Assembly: GCA_902537425.1 (NCBI GenBank)
Contig: CACBBD010000003.1
Coordinates: forward strand, 35,474-99,473
Reading direction: 5' to 3'
DNA: 64,000 nucleotides
From: an uncultured SAR86 cluster bacterium
GTDB lineage: Bacteria; Pseudomonadota; Gammaproteobacteria; Magnimaribacterales; Magnimaribacteraceae
The position numbers and the translations under genes are program-made. A model generated the notes under the pieces. The model was not told the DNA's origin, did not search any database, and saw only the letters and a program-made list of their open reading frames with translations. How positions within the stretch are numbered: position 1 is the first letter of the stretch; each line of letters starts with the position of its first letter. Positions 25,678 to 34,865 of the stretch are shown in pieces.

Positions 25678-26592
25678 TTATTCTACCGTATAATCATTAT
25701 TTGTTGAGCGAGTATAAACAATCCCGAATACTAATAATGCACTAACAATTAGTCCTATCCAAAACTCTGGTGTAGAAAAAAGAAGATAAATGTCAGGTAC
25801 ATCAACAACTCTAATCTCTTCATATTTCTTGGGAAAACTTTCGGATCTGGACCAAAAACCAATTCTTTCAACGATGAATTCCAAAATATAGTTAGTTTTA
25901 AAGATGATGCCTTCAAGAACTACAGTTGCTACGAGAGGCACTACTGCACCTAAAACAGGTTTCCTAGAATAAGTTCCGGCTAACATTAACCAAGTAAAGA
26001 TGGGTAGTGTCCATAGTGCTTGAGCCCAGAGGCTGAAAATTACTCTAAACCAATCAGTTATGATGTAACTATTCCAAAGGTAACCAAAGGATACAATATC
26101 ATTTGAAACAAAATAAATAGAAGCACTCATCACAGCTACAAACTGTAATAGGATTATATTTGGAAGTATCATTAAAGGTACCACCAATATAACAAACAAT
26201 ATTTTTGAAACTACAGTTGTAAGGTCAGAGACTGGCAGAGATCTCCAAAATATTAAACTGCGGTCTTTACGCTCATCGGCAAAAGTTGAAAGATTATAAG
26301 CAAGAAGACCGAAGCCAACGGTAATTAATACTGGAAGTGCTAATACTGTCAATCCTGCCCTAATAACTCTTGCTTTTGCTTCTGGAGAAGCTTGTAACAT
26401 TGCCTCTTGATAATCTTCATCATAAATCTCTGTCGAAAAGTTGAATTCAGCTGTTTGTATATCAGTAATTCCGAAATAGACTGAAACAATCACAAAACAT
26501 AGAACAATTGTTACTATAAAAGGGGCATATATAAAGGCTACCTTATGTTCTTGAACCTCTCTTCTTAACATTGCGAAGAAAATAGTTGTCAT
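25678..26592 (-). CDS. ABC transporter permease (ABC-2 type)
   Basis: A 304-residue inner-membrane protein with about six helices and a large loop between helices 1 and 2. Its pattern, including Ala-Asp-Glu-Arg-Lys-Asp-Arg-Ser-Leu-Ile-Phe-Trp-Arg-Ser-Leu-Pro near residue 110, is typical of permeases paired with YtrB-like ATPases under GntR control. It overlaps the ATPase gene by 4 bases. The cargo is unknown: family members are linked to cell-wall antibiotics, peptides or acetoin-era functions in Bacillus, but none is shown here. Confidence 0.85.
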   Translation of the reverse strand: MTTIFFAMLRREVQEHKVAFIYAPFIVTIVLCFVIVSVYFGITDIQTAEFNFSTEIYDEDYQEAMLQASPEAKARVIRAGLTVLALPVLITVGFGLLAYNLSTFADERKDRSLIFWRSLPVSDLTTVVSKILFVILVVPLMILPNIILLQFVAVMSASIYFVSNDIVSFGYLWNSYIITDWFRVIFSLWAQALWTLPIFTWLMLAGTYSRKPVLGAVVPLVATVVLEGIIFKTNYILEFIVERIGFWSRSESFPKKYEEIRVVDVPDIYLLFSTPEFWIGLIVSALLVFGIVYTRSTNNDYTVE

Positions 26593-27461
26593 GACTCAGT
26601 TCCCCTTTTCGTTTTATCCATTATTGCCATGAATAAATCAGCTATAAAAGGTGGTCTTACTTCACCTAATTCAAATAGTTTTTCTTCATCTATATCTTCA
26701 AATAGTAATACTTCTCTTCCTAGTTCTATTCTTTGATGGATAGGCCTTAAGGATCTCCCTTTTTCTATTGAGTCAATATTGGGGCGTAACTCCAGGAACT
26801 TTTTATTAATTGATTCTATTGAATCATGCATAACAACCCGTCCTTGGTTCATAAATAACGCATCAGAGAGAACACCTTCAATCTCCTCTACCTGATGAGT
26901 GCTTATAAGTATTGTTCTATCTCCATCATAGTAGTCTTCGATGAGCTGTGAATAAAATTCTTTTCGATATACAAGATCTAGTCCAAGAGTGGGTTCATCT
27001 AAAACCAATAATTTCGCATCAATTGCCATGACTATTGACAGATGAAGCTGTACTACTAAACCACGAGAAAGAATTTTTATTTTAGAACTTCTCTTTATGT
27101 CTGTTTTAGAAAGTATTGATAAGCATTTTTTTAAATCAAATTTTGGATGAACACCATCAACATATTGCAAAACCTGATCAACTGTCATCCATTTTGGAAG
27201 TACAGCAACATCTGTAATTGAGCATACCTCTTTGAGTAGTTGATGCCGATCCTTTCTAGGATCCATCCCTAGTACTTCTAGATTCCCCTCAGTCTGAATC
27301 AGTCCAAGTATAGATTGTAAGAATGTTGATTTACCAGCTCCATTAGGTCCAATAAGGCCTAATATTTGCCCAGATAAAACCTCGATATCAATACCATCAA
27401 GAGCATAGCTAGCATCATAGTTCTTCTTGATAGATTCAGCTTTAATAATAATTTCACTCAT
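26589..27461 (-). CDS. ABC transporter ATP-binding protein
   Basis: A 290-residue ATPase. Walker A Gly-Pro-Asn-Gly-Ala-Gly-Lys-Ser-Thr is near residue 38, Walker B Leu-Leu-Val-Leu-Asp-Glu-Pro near 155, and the switch His in Ser-Thr-His-Gln near 188. The signature motif, normally Leu-Ser-Gly-Gly-Gln, appears as Leu-Ser-Arg-Gly-Leu near 130, a departure also seen in the YtrB-like group. It drives the adjacent permease and is encoded 1 base after the GntR regulator. The three genes form a regulator-ATPase-permease operon. Confidence 0.9.
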   Translation of the reverse strand: MSEIIIKAESIKKNYDASYALDGIDIEVLSGQILGLIGPNGAGKSTFLQSILGLIQTEGNLEVLGMDPRKDRHQLLKEVCSITDVAVLPKWMTVDQVLQYVDGVHPKFDLKKCLSILSKTDIKRSSKIKILSRGLVVQLHLSIVMAIDAKLLVLDEPTLGLDLVYRKEFYSQLIEDYYDGDRTILISTHQVEEIEGVLSDALFMNQGRVVMHDSIESINKKFLELRPNIDSIEKGRSLRPIHQRIELGREVLLFEDIDEEKLFELGEVRPPFIADLFMAIMDKTKRGTES

Positions 27462-27462
27462 C

Positions 27463-27807
27463 TTAATTCTGGTTAATAAGTTTGTTAAGATCTATACCTA
27501 AGCTTGATGCTTTTTTTAATGTATTTGGCCATTCGTTTTCTAAAAACTTAGATTTCTCTAGTTTTAGCAATTCTTTTTTGGCATCTTCAGTAATAAACAT
27601 ACCCAGTCCTCTTCTTTTTTCGACAATGTGAAGATCAACAAGTTCTTGATAAGCTTTCGATACAGTAAGCGGATTCACCCCCCCTTCAACTGCCATTTGC
27701 CGAACTGAAGGTATGGGATCACCTGACTTCAAAACACCATCGATTATTAATGAGACGACATGGTCTCTAACTTGTTGGTATATCGGTTGATCGTTTGTCC
27801 ACTGCAT
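27463..27807 (-). CDS. GntR family transcriptional regulator, YtrA subfamily
   Basis: A 114-residue repressor with the GntR winged helix-turn-helix at residues 1-70: Pro-Ile-Tyr-Gln-Gln-Val near 7, then Ser-Val-Arg-Gln-Met-Ala near 34 and Asn-Pro-Leu-Thr-Val-Ser-Lys-Ala-Tyr near 45. Only about 40 residues follow, too short for an effector domain of the FadR or HutC type but right for YtrA. It heads the operon with an ABC ATPase and permease. A perfect inverted repeat in its promoter is the likely binding site, so it is probably autoregulated. Confidence 0.9.
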   Translation of the reverse strand: MQWTNDQPIYQQVRDHVVSLIIDGVLKSGDPIPSVRQMAVEGGVNPLTVSKAYQELVDLHIVEKRRGLGMFITEDAKKELLKLEKSKFLENEWPNTLKKASSLGIDLNKLINQN

Positions 27808-27825
27808 GATGCAATTCTCGAAACA

Positions 27826-27854
27826 AGTGTATTACTTTACTAATACACATACAA
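27826..27854 (-). promoter_or_regulatory. Promoter of the GntR-ABC operon with embedded operator
   Basis: On the minus strand TTGTAT (27854-27849) and TACACT (27831-27826) are 17 bases apart. The inverted repeat GTGTATTA / TAATACAC with a 6-base centre (27827-27848) fills the space between them and overlaps the -10 box. This layout and the GTGTA...TACAC ends fit YtrA-type operators. Binding here would block RNA polymerase and repress regulator and transporter together. Confidence 0.7.
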
Positions 27855-27859
27855 GAGCA

Positions 27860-28612
27860 TCACTTTAACTTCTTTTGAATTGTTGAAAATAATCCTCTAA
27901 AGATGTTTGCTTCCATTACATCAATTCTGCTTCTTTTAAAGAATCTTCTAACTCTAAGTAAGAGTTTTCTTGGATTATCAATGTCATAAAATTCAACTTC
28001 TTGCATTAATTCGTCCATGTGTGCGATTAATCGTTCTGTCTGTTCATTGTTTGCAAGTTCAACATCCCAATTATCTTGGTTATCCTGTTTCTCTAACAAA
28101 CAGAGTCTTATTTCATATGTCAGAATTTGAACTGCTTGTGAGAGGTTTAAGGAAGAATACTCTGGATCAGAAGGAATATGTACATGTAGATTGCAAAGGC
28201 CCAGCTCTTCATTGGTTAGACCTCTATCCTCTCTTCCAAATACTATGGCTATTTGATGATGTAGAACACTTTTTGCAACCTCTTCCGCTGATTCTTTTGG
28301 ACTTAAAATGGGCCATGGAACCTTCCTATCTCGAGCGCTTGTACCTATAACCAATTCACAATCAGCGACAGCATCTTTTAAGTCTTCAAAAACTTGTGCA
28401 TTTTCTAAAACATCCTTAGCAGCTTTAGACCTAAAAGTTGCTGCATCACTTGGAAACTCTTTAGGGGTTACTAAAGCAAGATTGAGTAAACCCATATTTT
28501 TCATAGCTCTAGCAGATGCACCAATATTTCCGGGATGACTTGTGCCAACTAAAACAACTTTTATTGAGCTGAATAAATCCTTTGATTTATCTTTATTCTC
28601 TACCACTCTCAT
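27860..28612 (-). CDS. trmJ: tRNA (cytidine/uridine-2'-O-)-methyltransferase TrmJ
   Basis: A 250-residue SPOUT-class RNA methyltransferase. The N-terminal Val-Leu-Val-Gly-Thr-Ser-His-Pro-Gly-Asn-Ile-Gly-Ala-Ser-Ala-Arg-Ala-Met-Lys-Asn is the TrmJ opening, and the knot motifs Val-Phe-Gly-Arg-Glu-Asp-Arg-Gly-Leu near 130 and Ser-Leu-Asn-Leu-Ser-Gln-Ala-Val-Gln near 165 bind S-adenosylmethionine. It would methylate the 2'-O of residue 32 in several tRNAs. It is divergent from suhB with only 47 bases between the starts, the same arrangement as in many gammaproteobacteria. Confidence 0.92.
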   Translation of the reverse strand: MRVVENKDKSKDLFSSIKVVLVGTSHPGNIGASARAMKNMGLLNLALVTPKEFPSDAATFRSKAAKDVLENAQVFEDLKDAVADCELVIGTSARDRKVPWPILSPKESAEEVAKSVLHHQIAIVFGREDRGLTNEELGLCNLHVHIPSDPEYSSLNLSQAVQILTYEIRLCLLEKQDNQDNWDVELANNEQTERLIAHMDELMQEVEFYDIDNPRKLLLRVRRFFKRSRIDVMEANIFRGLFSTIQKKLK

Positions 28613-28659
28613 ATTCTATCAGGGGATTGAGTGCAATATGTTACGATGCGCATTTAATT

Positions 28660-29469
28660 ATGGAACCAAAAGTAAATATTGCTTTAGAAGCTGCTCGTGC
28701 AGGCTGTAAGGAATTATTAAGTTATGCCTATAGACTTGATCAACTCGAAATTAAAGAGAAAGGGCCTTCAAATTTTGTGACTCAATTGGACAGAAAAGTC
28801 GAATCGATAATCATTGATTCACTAAAATCAATTTATCCTAAACACACTTATGTGTCCGAAGAAGTTGGAAGAATTGAGGGTTCAGGAAAAGATATTGAAT
28901 CCATGTGGGTTATTGACCCTCTAGATGGAACAACAAACTTTATTCATGGATTTCCTTATTATGCTATTTCAATTGCCTATGTAGAAAAAGGTAAAACTTT
29001 GCATGCTTTAATTATCGATGTTCCAAGACAAGACGAATTTACTGCTAGTTTTGGTAGAGGAGCCTATCTCAACAATCGAAGAATTCGAGTAAGTAAAGCA
29101 AAAGGCTTGTCTGGAACACTCTTGAGCAATTCATCTCATGATACTGATAAGGGCAAAGTAAGACACGATAATATGTCGACCTTCAGATCGCTTTACTCAA
29201 ATGGTTTAACAATACGAAGAACTGGCTCCGCAGCTCTTGATATGGCAAATGTTGCGGCAGGGAGATTAGATGGATTTTGGGGCAGCGGACTAGGCATGTG
29301 GGATATAGCTGCTGGTGGACTTTTAGTAAGAGAAGCAGGAGGCTTGGTAAGCGATTATTTTGGCAATCCGGACTACCTAGCTGGCGATAATATAATTTGC
29401 TCTACAAATAAATGTTTCAAACCAATGCTTCAATCAATCAAACCCTTTACTTCAATAGTTGAGTCCTAA
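28660..29469 (+). CDS. suhB: Inositol-1-monophosphatase family protein SuhB
   Basis: A 269-residue Mg-dependent phosphatase. The motif [12 protein letters not shown] near residue 83, Glu in Val-Ser-Glu-Glu-Val near 67 and the C-terminal Gly-Met-Trp-Asp-Ile-Ala-Ala-Gly near 213 supply the metal ligands. In enterobacteria SuhB also works in rRNA antitermination. I use the ATG at 28660 because the protein then starts Met-Glu-Pro-Lys-Val-Asn-Ile-Ala like known SuhB; an upstream in-frame ATG would overlap trmJ. Its stop overlaps that of secF. Confidence 0.92.
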   Translation: MEPKVNIALEAARAGCKELLSYAYRLDQLEIKEKGPSNFVTQLDRKVESIIIDSLKSIYPKHTYVSEEVGRIEGSGKDIESMWVIDPLDGTTNFIHGFPYYAISIAYVEKGKTLHALIIDVPRQDEFTASFGRGAYLNNRRIRVSKAKGLSGTLLSNSSHDTDKGKVRHDNMSTFRSLYSNGLTIRRTGSAALDMANVAAGRLDGFWGSGLGMWDIAAGGLLVREAGGLVSDYFGNPDYLAGDNIICSTNKCFKPMLQSIKPFTSIVES

Positions 29470-30383
29470 GGCAAAGGATTATCGTCGGCATTTTCAGGTT
29501 CTTCTACTCTTAGATGGTCTTTATTTAAACCCATTATAACTAATGCATTTGCGGCTATGTATATAGATGAATATGTACCGATCACAACACCAAAAATTAA
29601 AGCCAAAGCAAAGTTTTTAATAAGCTCCCCACCAAGAAAATACAGTGAAAATAATACCAACAGAGTTGTTAAGGAGGTAATTAAAGTCCTTCCTAAAGTT
29701 TGATTTAATGATAGGTTTATAATTTCTTCGGTACTGTCTAATTCAGCAGATCTTAAATTTTCTCTAATTCTATCCGATACAACAATAGTATCATTCAGTG
29801 AATAGCCAATTACCGCCAATAAAGCAGCTAAAACAGTTAAATCAAACTCGATTTGAATAAGAGAAAATATACCAACTACAATAATTACATCATGCACAAG
29901 AGCCACTACAGCGGCACCAGCAAACATAGATTGAAAACGAAACGCTATGTAAAGCATCATGAAGGCTAATGCTATAAGCATAGCAGTCCCGCCATCATCT
30001 CTAAGTTCACTGCCAATCTGTGGCCCTACATATTCAATTCTCCGCAAATCAATAGCTTGTTCAAAGTTATCGGCGCTTAATAAGGAGACAATTTCAGAAC
30101 CAAGGCTGTCACTTACTGTACCTGGTAGCTTGATAAGAACTTCTGTACTAGATCCAAAATTAGCGACTTGAGCTCCATTAAACCCGCCATCAACTAGTGT
30201 CTCTCGTATATTGCCTATATTTGCTTCTTCAGGATAACTTAATTCAACTAAAGTTCCTCCCGTAAAATCCAAACCATAATTGAGTTCTTTTACCAGCAAT
30301 GATCCTATAGATAGGACTAAGAAAATAGAGGAAAAAATAATCGCAATCTTTCTCCATGCTAAGAAGTCAATATTAAATGTCAT
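29466..30383 (-). CDS. secF: Protein translocase subunit SecF
   Basis: A 305-residue inner-membrane subunit of the SecDF complex, which uses proton motive force to help proteins leave SecYEG. One N-terminal helix is followed by the Leu-Asp-Phe-Thr-Gly-Gly-Thr-Leu motif near residue 36, a periplasmic domain and five C-terminal helices with [15 protein letters not shown] near 192. It overlaps secD by 4 bases. The order tgt-yajC-secD-secF is conserved in gammaproteobacteria. Confidence 0.96.
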   Translation of the reverse strand: MTFNIDFLAWRKIAIIFSSIFLVLSIGSLLVKELNYGLDFTGGTLVELSYPEEANIGNIRETLVDGGFNGAQVANFGSSTEVLIKLPGTVSDSLGSEIVSLLSADNFEQAIDLRRIEYVGPQIGSELRDDGGTAMLIALAFMMLYIAFRFQSMFAGAAVVALVHDVIIVVGIFSLIQIEFDLTVLAALLAVIGYSLNDTIVVSDRIRENLRSAELDSTEEIINLSLNQTLGRTLITSLTTLLVLFSLYFLGGELIKNFALALIFGVVIGTYSSIYIAANALVIMGLNKDHLRVEEPENADDNPLP

Positions 30384-32230
30384 ATTGATAGTCCCTCAAG
30401 ATTCTTTTTTGAACCGTAGATAAGGTTTACAAAGGCTCTTGTTCCCATGATTGCGGTAAACATAGAAGTTATGATTCCAATTGATAAAGTTATTGCAAAT
30501 CCCTTAACAGGTCCTGTTCCGTAGGATAATAAAATAACTGCAACAATAAGTGTGGTGACATTTGCATCCCATATAGTTAGGAAAGCTCTATTATACCCAG
30601 CATCGATTGCATCTAAGGGCGCCCTACCTCTATTTAACTCTTCTCGTATTCTTGAAAAAATCAATACATTTGCATCCACTGCCATACCCACCGTTAGAAC
30701 TATTCCAGCAATTCCAGGTAGAGTTAAGGTGGCTGAAAGAGTCGACATTATTGCGACCAACAAGACTATATTGAAAGTCAAAGCCAAGCTAGCAGCCACT
30801 CCAAATACCCTGTAATAAAAAAGTATAAAACTTAAAACAAGAAATAAGCCTAATTGCATAGAAAAAACACCAGCTTTTATATTATCTGCTCCTAGGCTTG
30901 GACCTACTGTTCTTTCTTCAACAAATGTCATAGGTGCAGCTAGTGCACCGGCTCTGAGCAAGAGAGCAAGTTCAGAAGACTCACTGGGACTATCTAGCCC
31001 AGTTATTCTAAAAGTTGTTCCTAATGCAGCTCTTATTGTAGCGAGGCTTATAATTTCCTTAACTTCATATGATTGTTGAACAGGTACTTGTTGTCCACTC
31101 TCATCTCTTTCATAAATTGTTTTTGTTTTTTGCTCTACAAACAACACTCCAAGTCTTTTACCAATATTTCCTCTAGTTGCTCTGTGCATCTTTGATCCAC
31201 CCTCACCATCTAAAGTTATATTCACTTGTGGTAATCCATTTTCATCGAAAGAAGCTTGAGCAGTCGCAACTTGATCTCCTCCTAAAATAATTGAATCTTG
31301 CAAGAAAGCAGGAGCACCTATTCCATTTCTATAGGGATAGGAAGTTTTTCTTGATCTTGGGGTATCCATTTGAGCTTCCAAATGAAATTCAAGAGTTGCC
31401 GTCTTGCCCAAAATATTTTTTGCTGCCGCTGTATCTTGTATGCCTGGTAATTGAACAACTATTCTTTTTTTTCCTTGTCTTTGTACGATTGGCTCAGAGA
31501 CCCCAAGTTCATTGACTCGATTTCTCAGAGTAGTGAGATTTTGGTCTATTGCATCTGATTCAATCTGTTCTATTTCAGCCTCAGATAAATAAAGCTGTAT
31601 TGAATTTTCAACATTTGAATTTAAAGGAAAGTTAAATTGAGCATAATTATCAATGATAAATTCCTCAGCTTTTTCTTTTGCTAGCAAATTGTTGAATTTA
31701 AGAAAAATTGAAGAGTCTTCTTCAACTGAAGCCTGATTATATCTAATGTTCTCTTCTCTAAATCTTATTCGCAAATCCTGCAGAGTACCATCCTGCCTAT
31801 TTCTTAGAGCAGTTTCGGTATCTACCTGCATCAAAAAGTGTACACCTCCTCTAAGATCTAAACCTAGTTTCATAGGGTTTGCACCAATATCGACAAGCCA
31901 TTTCGGAGTAGTCGGAGCTAAGTTTAAAGCTATGACCACATCATTTATAAGCTCACTGGAGAGTAATTCCTTAAGTTTAAGCTGATTCTGATAGGTATCA
32001 GTCCTTACTAAAACATAATCATTTTCTAGTTGAATTTTGGCATCAAAATCTTCATTTTTGACAATATCGGTAACTCTTTGAGCTAAGAATTCATCTGCTG
32101 TTTGAGAGCTACTTGTATATGATATTTGAACAGCAGGATCAGGTGCATACAGATTTGGTAATGAATAAACTATACCCAGCCCTAAAACAAACAGGATGAG
32201 CAAGTACCTCCAAAGACCATACCGTTTCAT
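30380..32230 (-). CDS. secD: Protein translocase subunit SecD
   Basis: A 616-residue inner-membrane protein, partner of SecF, close to the E. coli length of 615. It has an N-terminal helix, the [10 protein letters not shown] motif near residue 120, a large periplasmic domain with P1 head, and six C-terminal helices containing Gly-Met-Ala-Val-Asp-Ala-Asn-Val-Leu near 513. It starts 2 bases after yajC and overlaps secF. It is essential or near-essential for efficient secretion in related species. Confidence 0.97.
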   Translation of the reverse strand: MKRYGLWRYLLILFVLGLGIVYSLPNLYAPDPAVQISYTSSSQTADEFLAQRVTDIVKNEDFDAKIQLENDYVLVRTDTYQNQLKLKELLSSELINDVVIALNLAPTTPKWLVDIGANPMKLGLDLRGGVHFLMQVDTETALRNRQDGTLQDLRIRFREENIRYNQASVEEDSSIFLKFNNLLAKEKAEEFIIDNYAQFNFPLNSNVENSIQLYLSEAEIEQIESDAIDQNLTTLRNRVNELGVSEPIVQRQGKKRIVVQLPGIQDTAAAKNILGKTATLEFHLEAQMDTPRSRKTSYPYRNGIGAPAFLQDSIILGGDQVATAQASFDENGLPQVNITLDGEGGSKMHRATRGNIGKRLGVLFVEQKTKTIYERDESGQQVPVQQSYEVKEIISLATIRAALGTTFRITGLDSPSESSELALLLRAGALAAPMTFVEERTVGPSLGADNIKAGVFSMQLGLFLVLSFILFYYRVFGVAASLALTFNIVLLVAIMSTLSATLTLPGIAGIVLTVGMAVDANVLIFSRIREELNRGRAPLDAIDAGYNRAFLTIWDANVTTLIVAVILLSYGTGPVKGFAITLSIGIITSMFTAIMGTRAFVNLIYGSKKNLEGLSI

Positions 32231-32232
32231 AT

Positions 32233-32526
32233 CTATATAGATTTGAGTGTTCCTTTAGGTAAAACCGCAGAAATAGAATTTTTTTGTACTTTTATTTTTG
32301 TATTATCAGAAATTGAAAGTTCAATGTATTGTTCAGAGATTTTTGTTACTTTTCCAAGAATACCTCCAGCCGTAACAATTTCCTCTCCGGTGTCTAAACT
32401 TGCAAGCATCTCTTGATGAGTTTTTCTTCTTTTATTTTCTGGGCGTATCATCAAAAAATAAATCAAGATCATAAATCCAAACAGTAAAAATAAAGTTGGA
32501 TCAAAAAAAGTTGGTGATTGTTCCAT
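32233..32526 (-). CDS. yajC: Preprotein translocase accessory subunit YajC
   Basis: A 97-residue protein with one membrane helix (about residues 10-27, ending Leu-Met-Ile-Arg-Pro) followed by a small cytoplasmic beta domain with the Gly-Glu-Glu-Ile-Val-Thr-Ala-Gly-Gly-Ile motif near 48. It joins SecDF and YidC. Length and neighbours (tgt before, secD after) agree with the family. The gap to secD is 2 bases. Confidence 0.94.
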   Translation of the reverse strand: MEQSPTFFDPTLFLLFGFMILIYFLMIRPENKRRKTHQEMLASLDTGEEIVTAGGILGKVTKISEQYIELSISDNTKIKVQKNSISAVLPKGTLKSI

Positions 32527-32535
32527 GTTTCTCCT

Positions 32536-33657
<1,122 letters not shown>

Positions 33658-34689
33658 TCAAGAATTAGATTTCCTATTAAGTAACATTGCATCGCCATAG
33701 CTAAAAAACATATATTTTTCTTTTATTGCATGCTTATAGGCTTTTTTTAAATTATCTTTTCCAGCGAAAGCGCTAACTAATAAAAGTAATGTTGTTTTCG
33801 GTAAATGAAAATTTGTAATTAAGGTATCTACAACATTAAATTTAAAACCTGGATATATAAAAATGTCAGTTTCTCCTTCAAATGGTTGAATTGCACCAAA
33901 TTTTCTATGAACAGCTTCGAGACATCTTAGACTAGTTGTACCTACACTTATAATTTTAGATTTAGATTCAATTGTCTTATTAATCATTTCAGAGGTTTCA
34001 GTGGAAAGGTAAATCTTTTCTGAATGCATTTTATGTTTATTAATGTCTTTAACAGTGATTGGTTTAAAAGTACCCAGCCCAATGTCTAGGGTGATAGAAG
34101 CAATATTGATCCCCTTGTCTTTGATTTCATTTAGAAGAGAATCTTCAAAATGTAATCCTGCAGTAGGTGCTGCGGTTGATCTATTATTTTCTTCATTTGC
34201 ATAAACGGTCTGATATCTTGCATAGTCCTCCTCATTTGGTTCTCTGTTTAGGTATGGGGGTAAAGGTAAAGATCCATATCCATCTATAATCTCTTCTATA
34301 GAGCTAGAAAATTTTATCTTGCACAGATAGTCTTTTTTTTGAATAACTTCAGCTGTAACTTCAGAATCGGTGATTATAACTTTATCATTCTCTTTTAATG
34401 GTCTATTAGACTTAGTCATAGCCAGAACATGAAAATCATCTAACTTTCTTTCTATGAGAATCTCAACCTTCCCACCAGATAGCTTAAATGCTTCGAGCCT
34501 AGCATTGAATACTTTTGTATCATTGACCACCAAAAGGTCTCCTTTGTTTAGATAATCAAGAATATCTGAGAAGTTTCTATCAGTAAGTGATTCGTCAACT
34601 ACTAAAAGCCTACTAGAAGTTCTTTCTTTCGAAGGTTCTTTTGCTATTAGTTCTTGAGGTAGATAGAAATTGTAATCTGTTAATTTCAA
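33658..34689 (-). CDS. queA: S-adenosylmethionine:tRNA ribosyltransferase-isomerase
   Basis: A 343-residue enzyme that builds epoxyqueuosine from preQ1 in tRNA, using the ribosyl group of S-adenosylmethionine. Family motifs include the N-terminal Tyr-Leu-Pro-Gln-Glu-Leu-Ile-Ala, Arg-Ser-Thr-Ala-Ala-Pro-Thr-Ala-Gly-Leu-His-Phe near 168 and Ser-Val-Gly-Thr-Thr-Ser-Leu-Arg near 250. The start is TTG, 11 bases after the CCA end of tRNA-Leu, and no ATG, GTG or clear Shine-Dalgarno is available. It seems to be co-transcribed with the tRNA or read after processing. Confidence 0.93.
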   Translation of the reverse strand: MKLTDYNFYLPQELIAKEPSKERTSSRLLVVDESLTDRNFSDILDYLNKGDLLVVNDTKVFNARLEAFKLSGGKVEILIERKLDDFHVLAMTKSNRPLKENDKVIITDSEVTAEVIQKKDYLCKIKFSSSIEEIIDGYGSLPLPPYLNREPNEEDYARYQTVYANEENNRSTAAPTAGLHFEDSLLNEIKDKGINIASITLDIGLGTFKPITVKDINKHKMHSEKIYLSTETSEMINKTIESKSKIISVGTTSLRCLEAVHRKFGAIQPFEGETDIFIYPGFKFNVVDTLITNFHLPKTTLLLLVSAFAGKDNLKKAYKHAIKEKYMFFSYGDAMLLNRKSNS

Positions 34690-34700
34690 GTCAATGTTAA

Positions 34701-34786
34701 TGGTGCCGAAGGAGAGACTCGAACTCTCACACCCAAGGGGCGGGGGATTTTGAATCCCCTGCGTCTACCAATTCCGCCACTTCGGC
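34701..34786 (-). tRNA. tRNA-Leu (anticodon CAA)
   Basis: An 86-base class II tRNA with a long variable arm. The acceptor GCCGAAG pairs with CTTCGGC, the anticodon stem GGGGA/TCCCC frames loop TTCAAAA with anticodon CAA, the variable arm is about 12 bases, and the T loop is TTCGAGT. The CCA end is encoded. It reads UUG codons. It lies 11 bases upstream of queA on the same strand, with the divergent plsB on the other side. Confidence 0.96.
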
Positions 34787-34865
34787 AAATCTAAATCATA
34801 AAGTTGCAACAAATTTTACTATGAAAAGGTAAACTCATATCAGATAACTTTTTATATTGCAAAAT

